From positions 1 to 59,978 of the forward strand of contig QBXA01000009.1 of assembly GCA_003283905.1 (NCBI GenBank): a stretch of 59,978 bases of DNA. The letters are read 5' to 3'. Below are positions 1 through 9,425 of the stretch, one piece after another. The position numbers were made by a program, and so were the translations under genes. The notes under the pieces were generated by a model. The model saw only the letters and a list, made by a program, of their open reading frames with translations. It made no database searches and was not told the DNA's origin. This stretch comes from Pelagibacteraceae bacterium AG-319-F18. Its GTDB lineage: Bacteria > Pseudomonadota > Alphaproteobacteria > Pelagibacterales > Pelagibacteraceae. Position 1 is the first letter of the stretch. Every line of letters starts with the position of its first letter.

Positions 1-594
1 AATATATTAGAAATTAGAAGACCCGAAGGAGGTATACGTGCTTGGGCTTCTGAACCAGGTGAATCATATAACGCTTTTGATGGAACGTATGGAGGCCTAT
101 GGAGAAGAAGTGGTAGAGCACCACAAGAACTTGTTGGAATTGGATTTACTGCACAAGGTAACTTCTATGGTCATCCATATGAACGTAAATGTTTTGACTC
201 AAAGTTTGATTGGATTTTTGAGGGTATAAAAGATAACAAAATTGGTGACTTTGGTTTTAGTGGAAATGGTGCTGCTGGCTTCGAGTTAGATCATATTGAT
301 TCAGATCTCACTTCCAATAAAGAAATAATATTATTAGCTCAATCTAAGGCTTCAAAAGATCCTAAAGAGAATTTTATACTAGTACCAGAGTCACAATTAA
401 CTCATCTATCAAATATCAAGCATTTACCAGAAGAAGAAATTTTACAAGCAGACATGGTTTATTTTACAGTTCCTGGTGGTGGGTCGGTGTTTTCAACAGG
501 ATCTATTACTTTTTGTGGAAGTCTACCTTGGAATAATTTTGATAATAATGTATCAAAACTATTAGAAAACATAATAAATAAATCAATATCCTAA
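1..594 (+). CDS. N,N-dimethylformamidase-like large subunit, C-terminal part (5' truncated)
   Basis: The reading frame is open from base 1 to a TAA at 592-594 and encodes the last 197 residues of a larger protein; the start lies outside the window. Seen: the stretch LEIRRPEGGIRAWASEPGE, then YGGLWRRSGRAPQELVGIGF, then IGDFGFSGNGAAGFELD, and a C-terminal PGGGSVFSTGSITFCGSL. From memory this pattern matches the C-terminal domain of the N,N-dimethylformamidase large subunit, an iron-dependent amidohydrolase that cleaves dimethylformamide to dimethylamine and formate. Many marine homologues have unknown natural amide substrates, so the substrate here is open. It reads toward an O-methyltransferase gene 35 bases on. 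The family call is fairly sure; the reaction is inference. Confidence 0.7.
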   Translation, partial: NILEIRRPEGGIRAWASEPGESYNAFDGTYGGLWRRSGRAPQELVGIGFTAQGNFYGHPYERKCFDSKFDWIFEGIKDNKIGDFGFSGNGAAGFELDHIDSDLTSNKEIILLAQSKASKDPKENFILVPESQLTHLSNIKHLPEEEILQADMVYFTVPGGGSVFSTGSITFCGSLPWNNFDNNVSKLLENIINKSIS

Positions 595-629
595 AATTAA
601 AAAAATTAATTGATATAAAGGATTTGAAT

Positions 630-1280
630 ATGGGTAAAGCACTTGAAATTACTGAAAAATTACAAAATTACATAAATGATTTTGGATTAAAGTTAAATCC
701 AGTTCAGCAAGAAATAATTAATTACAATAATACATTAGGTGATATCAAAAGGATGCAAATTGATCCTTCTCAATGTTATTTTCTACATTTAATCATAAAA
801 ATTTCAAATATTAAAAATGTACTAGAAATTGGAACCTTCACAGGGTTAAGTGCTCTTTCAATTTCACTAGCTTTACCTGAAGATGGTAAATTAATAGCGC
901 TTGATAAAAATGAAGAAACTAACAAAGTAGCATTAAATTTTTTTAAAAAAGCCAACCAAAATCACAAGATTAAAACAATAATAAAACCAGCTCTTGAAAG
1001 TTTAGAAGAACTTAAAAATAATAAATTTGATATGGTTTTTATTGATGCAGATAAAATGAACTATAAAGAATATTATGAAAAATCATTGAGATTAACCGAC
1101 AAAGGTGGCTTAATAATAGTTGATAATGTTTTATGGCATGGAGAAGTTGTAGATAAAGAAAATTTAGACAAATATACAGTAAACATCAGAGAATTTAATA
1201 CCTATATTGCAAATGATAAAAGAGTAGAGCAAATTATTGTTCCTTTAGGTGATGGAATGACCGTTTGTAGAATTTTATAA
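630..1280 (+). CDS. SAM-dependent O-methyltransferase (caffeoyl-CoA O-methyltransferase type)
   Basis: Cytosolic class I methyltransferase of 216 residues. The SAM site shows as EIGTFTGLSALSISLAL followed by an acidic strand (LIALDKNEE), and the metal-binding loop typical of O-methyltransferase family 3 as FIDADKMNYKEYYE and LIIVDNVLWHGEV. Family members methylate catechol-like hydroxyls with a divalent metal; the substrate here is unknown. A TTG at 624 also opens the frame, but the purine-rich AAAGGA ends one base before it and is correctly spaced for the ATG at 630, which I prefer. Its TAA overlaps the ATG of trhO by one base, so the two are probably co-translated. Confidence 0.85.
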   Translation: MGKALEITEKLQNYINDFGLKLNPVQQEIINYNNTLGDIKRMQIDPSQCYFLHLIIKISNIKNVLEIGTFTGLSALSISLALPEDGKLIALDKNEETNKVALNFFKKANQNHKIKTIIKPALESLEELKNNKFDMVFIDADKMNYKEYYEKSLRLTDKGGLIIVDNVLWHGEVVDKENLDKYTVNIREFNTYIANDKRVEQIIVPLGDGMTVCRIL

Positions 1281-2188
1281 TGTTCGAAGTTTTAGGGTTT
1301 TATAAATTTATCAAAATTAAATCTTTAAAGAAAAATAAAGATTTTATGCAAAATTTTCTAATAAAAAACAATATAAGAGGAACTATCATTCTAGCAAAAG
1401 AAGGAATGAATGGAACTATTTCTGGTCAACTTAAAGATATTAAAAAAACAATTAATAAGATGAAATTTCTATTTTCATTTAAGAATTTTGATAATAGCAA
1501 TAATTCCAAGTCTAAATTTCAACCATTTCATAGAGCTAAAGTAAAAATTAAAAAGGAAGTAGTTCCAATGAATTTAACTTTAAATATTAAAGATAGAGAA
1601 ATGAAAACTCATTTAGATCCTAAAGAATGGAATGAGTTAATAAAAAAAAAAGATACATATATAATAGATACTCGAAAACCATTTGAGTATGACGTTGGTA
1701 CGTTTAAAAAATCAGTTAACCCAGATGTTAATAATTTTAGAGATTTTCCAAAATATTTAAATAAATTAAAAAAAAATAAGCCGGTAGCCATGTTTTGTAC
1801 TGGTGGCATTAGATGTGAAAAGACTTCAGTTTATTTAAAGAAGAAAGGATTTAAAAATATCTATCAATTAAATGGAGGTATTTTAAATTATCTTAAAAAG
1901 ACAAAGGAGAAAGATAGCATGTGGAAAGGGGAATGCTTTGTTTTTGATAACAGAATCAGTCTTAAACACGGCTTAAAAGTTGGATGTTATTTCATGTGTA
2001 GTGGATGCAGAAAGCCAATTTCTATAAAAGATAAAAAATCAAAAAAATACGAAGAAGGTGTTTCTTGCCCAAATTGTCACGATAAATTAACTGATACACA
2101 AAAGACTAGATTTAGAATGAGACAGAAACAAATAAATCTTGCTAAAAAGAGTGGATCAAAGCATATATTCCAGAAAGAATTTAAATAG
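1280..2188 (+). CDS. trhO: tRNA uridine(34) hydroxylase, rhodanese family
   Basis: 302 residues, usual size for TrhO (YceA), which hydroxylates the wobble uridine of certain tRNAs as the first step to 5-oxyacetyluridine-type modifications. Seen: an N-terminal acylphosphatase-like domain (about 1-95, with ILAKEGMNGTISG), a central rhodanese domain with the active-site loop FCTGGIRCEK (Cys173), and a C-terminal cysteine-rich segment (CYFMCSGC, CPNC) typical of this family rather than of plain sulfurtransferases. The start overlaps the preceding stop by one base. Family assignment is firm. Confidence 0.9.
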   Translation: MFEVLGFYKFIKIKSLKKNKDFMQNFLIKNNIRGTIILAKEGMNGTISGQLKDIKKTINKMKFLFSFKNFDNSNNSKSKFQPFHRAKVKIKKEVVPMNLTLNIKDREMKTHLDPKEWNELIKKKDTYIIDTRKPFEYDVGTFKKSVNPDVNNFRDFPKYLNKLKKNKPVAMFCTGGIRCEKTSVYLKKKGFKNIYQLNGGILNYLKKTKEKDSMWKGECFVFDNRISLKHGLKVGCYFMCSGCRKPISIKDKKSKKYEEGVSCPNCHDKLTDTQKTRFRMRQKQINLAKKSGSKHIFQKEFK

Positions 2189-2196
2189 AAAATATA

Positions 2197-3567
2197 TTGT
2201 CTAAACAAATAAATTTAACAAAAGATCCTATTTGGGATCTATTAAGAAAAGTAACTATACCAGCTAGTGTAGGTTCGTTATTTCAAACATTTTATAATTT
2301 AGTAGATACTTGGTTTGCTGGTAGAATTTCTGCAGAAGCTATTGGAGCTATAGCCAAATCTTTTCCTATATATTTTGTAATCATTGCTGTAGGTGTAGGA
2401 ATTGGTGCTGCTACGAATGCTTGTATTGGAAATTTATTAGGTGAGAAAAAAATTAATAAAGCTTCATTATTCATTGCTCAATCTGTAATATTTGCAATTG
2501 TAACTTCAGTTATTGTCACTCTGTTTGGTTTAAATGCTTCCAATTTTCTTTTAGGGATAATGGGATCTGATGCTACTGGTATAGCTTTAACTAGAGAATA
2601 TTTGGATATCATTTTTTACGGTACGTTTATTGTGATGATACAAATTTCTTTAAACGGAGCCTTAAATGCACAAGGCGATACAAAGAGTTATAGAAACGTA
2701 TTAATTTTTAGTTTTTTCTTAAATATATTTTTAAATCCATTGTTTATTTGGGGATATGGATTTATCCCTGCTTTTGGAATTTCTGGTTTAGCTATAGCTA
2801 CTGTTATTTCACAAACTATAGGTACTTTTTATTTAGCTTATAAGATTAATTCATGTAAATTACGAAAATACTTACACATACAGTGTTTTATTCCTAAACT
2901 AGACATGTTGAGAGAACTATTTTCTCAAGCGTTACCAATAATGTTTAGTATGCTGTTTATAGGTGTTGGAATATTTAATATTTTGTATTTTATTGGTCAA
3001 TTTGGCGAATTAGCTACAGCTGGTTATGGCGCAGCTTTAAGGATAGAACAAGTTTTTTTATTACCAGTTATTGGCCTAAATACAGCAGTACTTTCGATTG
3101 GAGGACAAAACTTTGGAGCAAAAAAATATAATCGTATAAGAGAATTGTATACTAAAGCTCTTTTATTTGGCTCATCTTTTATGGTTGTTGCAGGCATAAT
3201 ATTATTTTTTGGTGCTGAGTTTTTTGTTTCACAATTTACTGATAATAATGAAGCTATCATCCATGGTGCTATATATCTCAAAGTTGCAGCTTTGATAGGT
3301 CCTATTTATCCAGTATTCTTTATTACAACAGCAGTATTTCAAGCTCTTAAAAAACCAATTTATAGTCTGTATTTAAGTATTCTAAGATTAACTGCATTTC
3401 CATTTTTGTCTTTATGGTATGTAATTAACATTAGAGGTGGTGATTATAATGATATATTTTATACAATAATGACAACTAATTGGGTTATGGGTATTGCTCT
3501 AATCATCTTCATTGGATATTTCTTAAATAATGTATTTAAGCAAAAAAAAAGCCATTTTAGTTATTAG
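2197..3567 (+). CDS. MATE family multidrug/Na+ efflux transporter
   Basis: 456-residue inner-membrane protein with about twelve hydrophobic segments. The N-terminal signature PASVGSLFQTFYNLVDTWFAGRI and the later IGLNTAVLSIGGQNFGAKK are typical of the two MatE repeats. MATE proteins export cationic toxins or metabolites by proton or sodium antiport; the substrate cannot be read from sequence. The chosen start is TTG at 2197, nine bases after the trhO stop; there is no in-frame ATG near the conserved N-terminus. The 3' end overlaps the next gene by 38 bases in another frame. Confidence 0.88.
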   Translation: MSKQINLTKDPIWDLLRKVTIPASVGSLFQTFYNLVDTWFAGRISAEAIGAIAKSFPIYFVIIAVGVGIGAATNACIGNLLGEKKINKASLFIAQSVIFAIVTSVIVTLFGLNASNFLLGIMGSDATGIALTREYLDIIFYGTFIVMIQISLNGALNAQGDTKSYRNVLIFSFFLNIFLNPLFIWGYGFIPAFGISGLAIATVISQTIGTFYLAYKINSCKLRKYLHIQCFIPKLDMLRELFSQALPIMFSMLFIGVGIFNILYFIGQFGELATAGYGAALRIEQVFLLPVIGLNTAVLSIGGQNFGAKKYNRIRELYTKALLFGSSFMVVAGIILFFGAEFFVSQFTDNNEAIIHGAIYLKVAALIGPIYPVFFITTAVFQALKKPIYSLYLSILRLTAFPFLSLWYVINIRGGDYNDIFYTIMTTNWVMGIALIIFIGYFLNNVFKQKKSHFSY

Positions 3568-4009
3568 TGTTTCGGTAATAGTTTTTTTTTTCATTTATAC
3601 AAACATCAAATCACAAGATATTGAGATAACTGATGGTGATACGATCAAAATTAATGGAGAGAAAATCAGATTTAGTGGCATTGATACACCAGAATTAAAA
3701 CAAACCTGTATTAAAAAAGGTGAGAGTAATACTTGCGGGATAACAGCAAAACAAATTCTTGTAGACAAGATTGGAGATAACAAAGTTATCTGTGTTAGTG
3801 AAGGTAAAGATCAGTATAATAGAACATTAGCCGAATGTTTTGTAAATGATGAGAGTTTATCAAGTTATTTGGTAAGAAGTGGTTATGCATTTGCTTATAG
3901 AAGATATTCTAAAAAATTTATTATAGATGAAGATTATGCTAAATTTAATAAACTTGGAATGTGGTCAATGAAATTTGATTATCCTTGGGATTGGAGAAGA
4001 AAAAATTAA
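3530..4009 (+). CDS. Membrane-anchored or secreted thermonuclease (SNase-like)
   Basis: 159 residues with an N-terminal hydrophobic stretch (about 8-24) acting as signal or anchor, then a staphylococcal-nuclease OB fold. Active-site elements are visible: DGDTIKINGEKIRFSGIDTP with the first Arg and an Asp, the following ELKQ Glu, and YNRTLAECFV with the second Arg. Such enzymes cut DNA and RNA with calcium outside the cytoplasm. The ATG lies inside the end of the MATE gene, so the two are translationally coupled. Its stop faces the ABC permease stop only three bases away. Confidence 0.85.
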   Translation: MYLSKKKAILVISVSVIVFFFIYTNIKSQDIEITDGDTIKINGEKIRFSGIDTPELKQTCIKKGESNTCGITAKQILVDKIGDNKVICVSEGKDQYNRTLAECFVNDESLSSYLVRSGYAFAYRRYSKKFIIDEDYAKFNKLGMWSMKFDYPWDWRRKN

Positions 4010-4012
4010 TAA

Positions 4013-4744
4013 CTAATCTTTTTTCAAATTTTTTTCTAATTTTCTTACAAAAAAAGAAACAATTAATATCAGCACTAAATATTCTAATATTAAAAAAGTA
4101 TATATTTCTAAAGGTCTATAAGTTGTAACAACTAATTCGTTAGCTTTTCTAGTTAAATCGCCAATACCAATTATTGATACTAAAGATGACATTTTTAACA
4201 CATAAACAAATTGATTTCCTATAGCAGGTAAAATATTTTTTATTGCTTGAGGTAATATCACTAACCTTAATCTTTTAAAAAAATTTAGACCTAATGAGCT
4301 ACCAGCTTCCCATTGTGCTTTTTTAATTGAATTAATACCTGCTCTAAAAATTTCAGCTTGAAAAGCACTTTCACTTATTGCCAATGCAATTATTCCAGAA
4401 ACAAATGGACTAAAACTAATACCTGTCATTATTGGTAATCCATAATAAATCCATAAGATTAAAACTAATAGCGGAACCGCTCTTACAATTTCAACATAAC
4501 CTATATTAATATAAGTTAAAAATTTATTCTTAGCTAAAGAGGGAATAGCAACTATTAAACCTAATAGCATTGATATAATTATTGATACTACAGAAATATA
4601 AATAGTAGTTGTTAAACCGCTCAATAAAAATTTTAGATTAGTTAATCCTTCAATATTATTTGGAGAAATAATAAACCAGCTTAGTTCTTGATCTGTACAA
4701 GAAGCGAGTGGAATAAATAAAAATAAAAAAAATATATTTTTCAC
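4013..4744 (-). CDS. Amino-acid-type ABC transporter permease with a lipobox-like N-terminus
   Basis: 243 residues. After the first twenty residues come five or so membrane spans and the EAA loop EAGSSLGLNFFKRLRLVILPQA that contacts the ATPase, as in His/Glu/Gln-type permeases. The N-terminus is odd: a short hydrophobic run ending in LASC (Cys16) followed by TDQ looks like a type II signal peptide, which permeases normally lack. It lies 40 bases downstream of the binding protein gene and is probably in the soxBDAG transcript. No second permease and no ATP-binding gene is nearby, so the ATPase must come from elsewhere. Substrate unknown; polar amino acids or methylated glycine derivatives are possibilities. 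Confidence 0.85.
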   Translation of the reverse strand: MKNIFFLFLFIPLASCTDQELSWFIISPNNIEGLTNLKFLLSGLTTTIYISVVSIIISMLLGLIVAIPSLAKNKFLTYINIGYVEIVRAVPLLVLILWIYYGLPIMTGISFSPFVSGIIALAISESAFQAEIFRAGINSIKKAQWEAGSSLGLNFFKRLRLVILPQAIKNILPAIGNQFVYVLKMSSLVSIIGIGDLTRKANELVVTTYRPLEIYTFLILEYLVLILIVSFFVRKLEKNLKKD

Positions 4745-4784
4745 TCTTAAAGTTATAGATAATTAAATATTAATATCTAATTGA

Positions 4785-5552
4785 TTATAAACTTTTAAGA
4801 TTATATTTAGCTAATAACTTTTCAAAGAAACCTGAATTTTTTTTCTTTTCAATCCACCTACTGACATAATTATTCCAAACAGTATCTGTTTTAGGAACCA
4901 TCATAGCTAGAAAAGCTGGATTTTTCTCACCATCTTGAACTATTGCTAATTGCGGGTATTTGATAACCAGTTTATTAGCTTCTGTTGAGCTTGTTATATT
5001 TCCATCAGCTCTACCAGCCAGAACTTCTTGAAAATCTCTAGCTGGTGCTTCAACAGATTTTAAAGTTGAATTTGGAAAAAATTCTTTTGCCTTTTGTTCT
5101 TGAGAAGTTCCTAGTGTAGTTGCTATTTTAACACCATTTTTATTTAAAGAATCCCAAGTTGAAAATTTTTTTAAATTCTTTTTAAGAACAAGTGGAACTG
5201 TACCATACTTATAATAAGTAGATGTAAAACCAGCTACTTCTGCTCTTTTAACGGTTTTGGTAACACTTGTTGAAATATCATATCTACCTGAAGTAATACC
5301 AGAAACTATTGTCTTCCATTCAGTTGGTACAAAGATAATCTTTACACCCATGTCTTTAGCCAATTCATTCATAACATCAATATCAAAACCTTTATATTTA
5401 TTAGTAGCAGGATCTTTCATTGTCATTGGATCCCAATCTCCAGTAGTACCAACTTTTAATTCACCAGTTGTCAATATTTGATCTAGTTTTGATTCTGCGC
5501 TAACTGATAGAGGTAGTAGTACTATAAGTACAAGTAAGATAATTTTTTTCAT
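4785..5552 (-). CDS. ABC transporter substrate-binding protein (family 3)
   Basis: 255 residues with a clear cleavable signal peptide (Lys-rich start, hydrophobic core, SVSAES cleavage region near 20). Mature protein begins with [14 protein letters not shown] and has [17 protein letters not shown], a GRYDIS segment and the late [10 protein letters not shown], all typical of bacterial solute-binding protein family 3 (amino acids). Some close relatives are periplasmic cyclohexadienyl dehydratases (PheC) with the same fold, so an enzyme role cannot be excluded. The neighbouring permease favours transport. It follows soxG by 34 bases on the same strand. Confidence 0.85.
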   Translation of the reverse strand: MKKIILLVLIVLLPLSVSAESKLDQILTTGELKVGTTGDWDPMTMKDPATNKYKGFDIDVMNELAKDMGVKIIFVPTEWKTIVSGITSGRYDISTSVTKTVKRAEVAGFTSTYYKYGTVPLVLKKNLKKFSTWDSLNKNGVKIATTLGTSQEQKAKEFFPNSTLKSVEAPARDFQEVLAGRADGNITSSTEANKLVIKYPQLAIVQDGEKNPAFLAMMVPKTDTVWNNYVSRWIEKKKNSGFFEKLLAKYNLKSL

Positions 5553-5586
5553 AACTTCTTTTACCTATAAAATAATATTAATAACA

Positions 5587-6150
5587 TTATAACCTTGACG
5601 CACTATCATTTATCCAAGAGTATAAATGCTCAGAAAATGAACGTCTAACAAATAAATTAACTAAATTTTTATCTTTATGAAGAACTATAACATCAATATT
5701 ATTTAGTAATGTCTGTGTTGTAGACCCTTTTTTTTCTTTAAATTCATTAAAATTAAACGGACTACCAGAAGAAAATAAATCATATATCTTTGTTCCTTCT
5801 AATTCTAACATTACAAATTGATCAGTTACATCAACTACAGCACCTAAATTTGTTTTTGAAATACTATTATACAAACTTTCTTCAAGAACATATTTGTTTG
5901 TATCTTTTTTAATTATTTCATTTGATACAACCATCCATTCATCAGGGCTTAGCCATATTGATGTAAGTTTAGAACTAGATATAGATGTATTTGCTTCTGT
6001 TGGTAAAATCATATCTAAATGTTTGCCAACAGAGGTAAAGAATTCTCTTTTTTTACCTCTTAAATTAAGTTTCATTACTGGTGAAATTTCTCTAACAGAT
6101 AAACCGTTATAATTTATCTCATCTTTTGATACGCTATGATAATTAAGCAT
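5587..6150 (-). CDS. soxG: Sarcosine oxidase gamma subunit
   Basis: 187 residues, matching the small gamma subunit of heterotetrameric sarcosine oxidase, structurally related to a GcvT domain piece. Seen: WLSPDEWMVV, then VVDVTDQFVMLELEG and a C-terminal LFVRRSFSEHLYSWI, all characteristic of SoxG. The start overlaps the soxA stop by eight bases, and the gene is last of soxBDAG. The complex oxidatively demethylates sarcosine to glycine, passing the methyl group to tetrahydrofolate and producing hydrogen peroxide. Confidence 0.9.
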   Translation of the reverse strand: MLNYHSVSKDEINYNGLSVREISPVMKLNLRGKKREFFTSVGKHLDMILPTEANTSISSSKLTSIWLSPDEWMVVSNEIIKKDTNKYVLEESLYNSISKTNLGAVVDVTDQFVMLELEGTKIYDLFSSGSPFNFNEFKEKKGSTTQTLLNNIDVIVLHKDKNLVNLFVRRSFSEHLYSWINDSASRL

Positions 6151-9148
6151 TTAACCTCTTATTTTCTGTATCAAAAAAAATTGGATTAGCTACCGTTACA
6201 TTAATATTTTTATCCACCATAGGAATGAATAATTTTTTACCCATCATATTTTTTCCACTTCTTACAACTGCTAGAGCAATAGATTTTTTTAAATTAGGAC
6301 TATAGTAACTTGAAGTTACATGCCCAAGCATATTAACAGGAGATTGATTTAATTCAGAAACTATTTGAGCTCCTTCTTCTAAAACTATATTTGGATCATC
6401 TGTTAAAAGACCAACTAATTGCTTTCGTTCTTCTTTCATTGTATCAGATCTATAAAGTGATCGTTTCCCAATAAAATCATATTTCTTTTTACTTACTATC
6501 CAATTCATTTGAAGATCTATAGGAGTCATAGTTCCATCGGTATCTTGACCTACAATAATAAATCCTTTTTCAGCTCGTAATAAGTGCATAGTTTCAGTTC
6601 CATATGGTGTGATATTAAATTCTTTACCAGCTTCCATACATTTTTCCCAAATAGCTTTACCATAATTAGCCTGAACATTGATTTCATAACTATGCTCTCC
6701 AGTAAAACTAATTCTCATTAATCTACATTTGATGTTTCCAATTTGAGCATTTTTAAATGACATATGAGGAAAATTTTCTTCAGATAAATCTAGATCAGGA
6801 ATTATTTTATTTAATATTTTCTTACTGTTTGGACCACAAATGCTAGCCGTTGCATAATGATCAGTAACAGAAGTTAGATAAACATCTAGCTCTGGCCATT
6901 CAGTTTGCAGATAATCTTCAAGTTTGCCTAAAACATTAGCAGCACCACCAGTTGTTGTGGTCATTATATAATGATTTTCTCCAAGTCTTGTTGTTACACC
7001 ATCGTCATAAACCATTCCATCTTCATTGAGCATTAAACCGTATCTACATTTACCTATACCAAGTTTTGACCAAGCGTTTGTATAAACTCTATTTAAAAAT
7101 TCTGAAGCATCACTACCTTGAATATCTATTTTACCTAGTGTTGAAGCATCTAATATGCCGGCACTTTCTCTTGCAGCTAAACTTTCTCTTTGAACAGCTT
7201 TATGCATATTTTCATCATTAATAGGGTAGTACCAAGCTCTTTTCCATTGACCCACATTTTCAAATTTAGCTTTATTTTCTATATGCCAATCGTTCATTGG
7301 AGTTCTTCTAAATATATCAAAATATTCTCCAACATTTCGTCCAACGATTGTTCCAAATGTTAATGGTGTGTAAGGTGGTCTAAAGGTTGTGGTTCCAAGT
7401 TCACCCATCTTAACACCTGCTGTATCTGCAATTATTCCTAGTGCGTGCATATTACCAAGTTTACCTTGGTCAGTTCCCATACCTGTTGTTGTGTATCTTT
7501 TTACATGTTCTATTGATCTAAAACCTTCTCTTAAAGCTAATTTAATATCTTTTGCAGTTGCATCGTTTTGATAATCTACAAATGGTTTAGTTTTTCCTAT
7601 TGGTTTATCTGATGGTAGTAACCAAATATTTCTTTTTGAATTTTCTTCTTCGCTCTCTACAGTTATATCATCGAAATCTGTTTTCTTAATTTTTAAAAAT
7701 TGTTTTAAATTAATTGATAAATTGTTAATAATTTCTTTTATTTTAAAATCACCATTACAAGAACCAACACTTAATTGTTCTGATGGATATTCATTTGGTA
7801 AAAATACTTTATTGTTTTCATCGAATACCAATTTCCCACCTGATTGTGTAAATAAATGAACAGCTGGAGTCCAACCACCAGTGACACCCAGACAATCACA
7901 TGAAATATTTATGTTTTTGCCTGTCACTGATAATCCATCATTTGACAATTTCATAGCTGATATAGAGCTTAATTTTTTATAGCCTTTAGTATCTACAATT
8001 GTATGAGACCAATGAATTGTAATACCTGCATCTTTAACAGCTTTTACAATTTTTGAGTCAGAATTTTCTCTAATATCAATAATTGCCTCAACTTTAATTC
8101 CTTTATTGTGCAGGCATAGGACACTTTCGTAAGCACTATCATTGTTGGTAAAAAAAACATTTTTTTTACCTGAAATTACTCCATAAAAATCAGCATATTT
8201 TTTAACAGCTGAAGAAAGCATGATTCCAGGTCTATCATTATTATTAAAGATAAGCGGTCTCTCTAAAGCTCCAGTAGCTAGTATAACTTTTTTAGCTCTG
8301 ATCTTTAAAAGTCTTTGTCTAATTTTACCTTGTTTGTTTTTTTTTTCAAGATGATCAGTTAAATTTTCTCTTGCTAGTAAATAATTGTAGCCATGAAATG
8401 CAGCCACGCTAGTTCTTGTTTTAATTTCAAGATTTTTTATATTCTTTAATTCTTGAATTTCTTTTTTAATCCAATTAGAAGAACTTTGATTATCAATTTT
8501 GTTAAACTCACTGTTTTGATAAATGGTTGCACCACCTAATTCATTTTTTTCATCAACAAGTAAAGTTTTTAAATTATTTTTAGCAGCATTTTTTGCAGCA
8601 AGTATTCCTGATATGCCAGCGCCAACCACCAATACATCGCAATGTATATTTCTGTGATCGTATATATCTGGATCATTATCTGATGGAGATTTACCTAATC
8701 CTGCTGATTGTCTAATAAAGTATTCATATTTTTCCCAGAAGCTTGCAGGCCACATAAAAGTTTTGTAATAAAATCCAGCTGGTAAAAATGCAGATATAGC
8801 ATTATTAATCCCTCCTATGTCAAAATTAACATTAGGCCAACAGTTTTGACTGCTAGCTTCTAGTCCCTCATAAATTTCTACTTCTGTAGCTCTTACATTT
8901 GGCTCTGTTCTGTTTGTTTTGTCATTTAATTGAACAATTGCGTTTGGTTCTTCTGAACCAGCGGTCATTATTCCTCTTGGTCTATGATATTTAAAGCTTC
9001 TTCCAACTAAATGTATATTATTAGCGAGAAGGGCCGAAGCTAGAGTGTCACCTTTAAACCCTTGGTAAGTTTTTCCATTAAATTTAAAAGAAATTCTAAT
9101 AGTTTCATCAATAAACTCACTCGATTTAACTCTTAAATTTGTGGACAT
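6143..9148 (-). CDS. soxA: Sarcosine oxidase alpha subunit
   Basis: 1001 residues, the usual size of the large subunit. Domain order: N-terminal ferredoxin-like region (GRSFKYHRPRGIMTAGSEEP near 60), a dinucleotide-binding fold (VLVVGAGISGILAAKNAA near 180), and a C-terminal GcvT-like tetrahydrofolate domain (YTNAWSKLGIGKCRYGLML; TGEHSYEINV; GTETMHLLRAEKGF). This subunit holds NAD and the folate site where the sarcosine methyl carbon is captured as methylene-tetrahydrofolate. A GTG at 9172 would add eight residues overlapping soxD; I prefer the ATG at 9148, one base after the soxD stop. Confidence 0.95.
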   Translation of the reverse strand: MSTNLRVKSSEFIDETIRISFKFNGKTYQGFKGDTLASALLANNIHLVGRSFKYHRPRGIMTAGSEEPNAIVQLNDKTNRTEPNVRATEVEIYEGLEASSQNCWPNVNFDIGGINNAISAFLPAGFYYKTFMWPASFWEKYEYFIRQSAGLGKSPSDNDPDIYDHRNIHCDVLVVGAGISGILAAKNAAKNNLKTLLVDEKNELGGATIYQNSEFNKIDNQSSSNWIKKEIQELKNIKNLEIKTRTSVAAFHGYNYLLARENLTDHLEKKNKQGKIRQRLLKIRAKKVILATGALERPLIFNNNDRPGIMLSSAVKKYADFYGVISGKKNVFFTNNDSAYESVLCLHNKGIKVEAIIDIRENSDSKIVKAVKDAGITIHWSHTIVDTKGYKKLSSISAMKLSNDGLSVTGKNINISCDCLGVTGGWTPAVHLFTQSGGKLVFDENNKVFLPNEYPSEQLSVGSCNGDFKIKEIINNLSINLKQFLKIKKTDFDDITVESEEENSKRNIWLLPSDKPIGKTKPFVDYQNDATAKDIKLALREGFRSIEHVKRYTTTGMGTDQGKLGNMHALGIIADTAGVKMGELGTTTFRPPYTPLTFGTIVGRNVGEYFDIFRRTPMNDWHIENKAKFENVGQWKRAWYYPINDENMHKAVQRESLAARESAGILDASTLGKIDIQGSDASEFLNRVYTNAWSKLGIGKCRYGLMLNEDGMVYDDGVTTRLGENHYIMTTTTGGAANVLGKLEDYLQTEWPELDVYLTSVTDHYATASICGPNSKKILNKIIPDLDLSEENFPHMSFKNAQIGNIKCRLMRISFTGEHSYEINVQANYGKAIWEKCMEAGKEFNITPYGTETMHLLRAEKGFIIVGQDTDGTMTPIDLQMNWIVSKKKYDFIGKRSLYRSDTMKEERKQLVGLLTDDPNIVLEEGAQIVSELNQSPVNMLGHVTSSYYSPNLKKSIALAVVRSGKNMMGKKLFIPMVDKNINVTVANPIFFDTENKRLNA

Positions 9149-9149
9149 A

Positions 9150-9425
9150 TTATTCTGAAGGGGGTTTCTCACCCATTTTATAAATTAATTTAATTTCATC
9201 ATTTGATGTATCTCTAACCATATTAAACCATTTTCTACATCCATGAGCATGGTTCCATCTTTCAAATTGTACACCTTTAATATTTTTTCTCATAAACAAG
9301 TACCCAGCCCATTCATCATCACTTAACTCTGTTGGTTGTTTTGGTCTTTCTATATGAGCTTCACCACCAGCTTTGAATTCTTGTTGATCTCTCTCACCAC
9401 AATATGGACAATTTATAATAAACAT
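9150..9425 (-). CDS. soxD: Sarcosine oxidase delta subunit
   Basis: 91 residues, typical length. The zinc-binding signature starts at the N-terminus as INCPYCGERDQQEF and is completed by the later RWNHAHGCRKWFNMVRD, as in known SoxD proteins. The subunit binds zinc and stabilises the heterotetramer. Its ATG overlaps the soxB stop as TAATG, and soxA follows directly. Confidence 0.95.
   Translation of the reverse strand: MFIINCPYCGERDQQEFKAGGEAHIERPKQPTELSDDEWAGYLFMRKNIKGVQFERWNHAHGCRKWFNMVRDTSNDEIKLIYKMGEKPPSE

Noticed and set aside
38..229. 63-residue open frame at the left edge
   Set aside because: It is a shadow of the frame-1 dimethylformamidase-like gene, which is open from base 1 and has clear conserved motifs.
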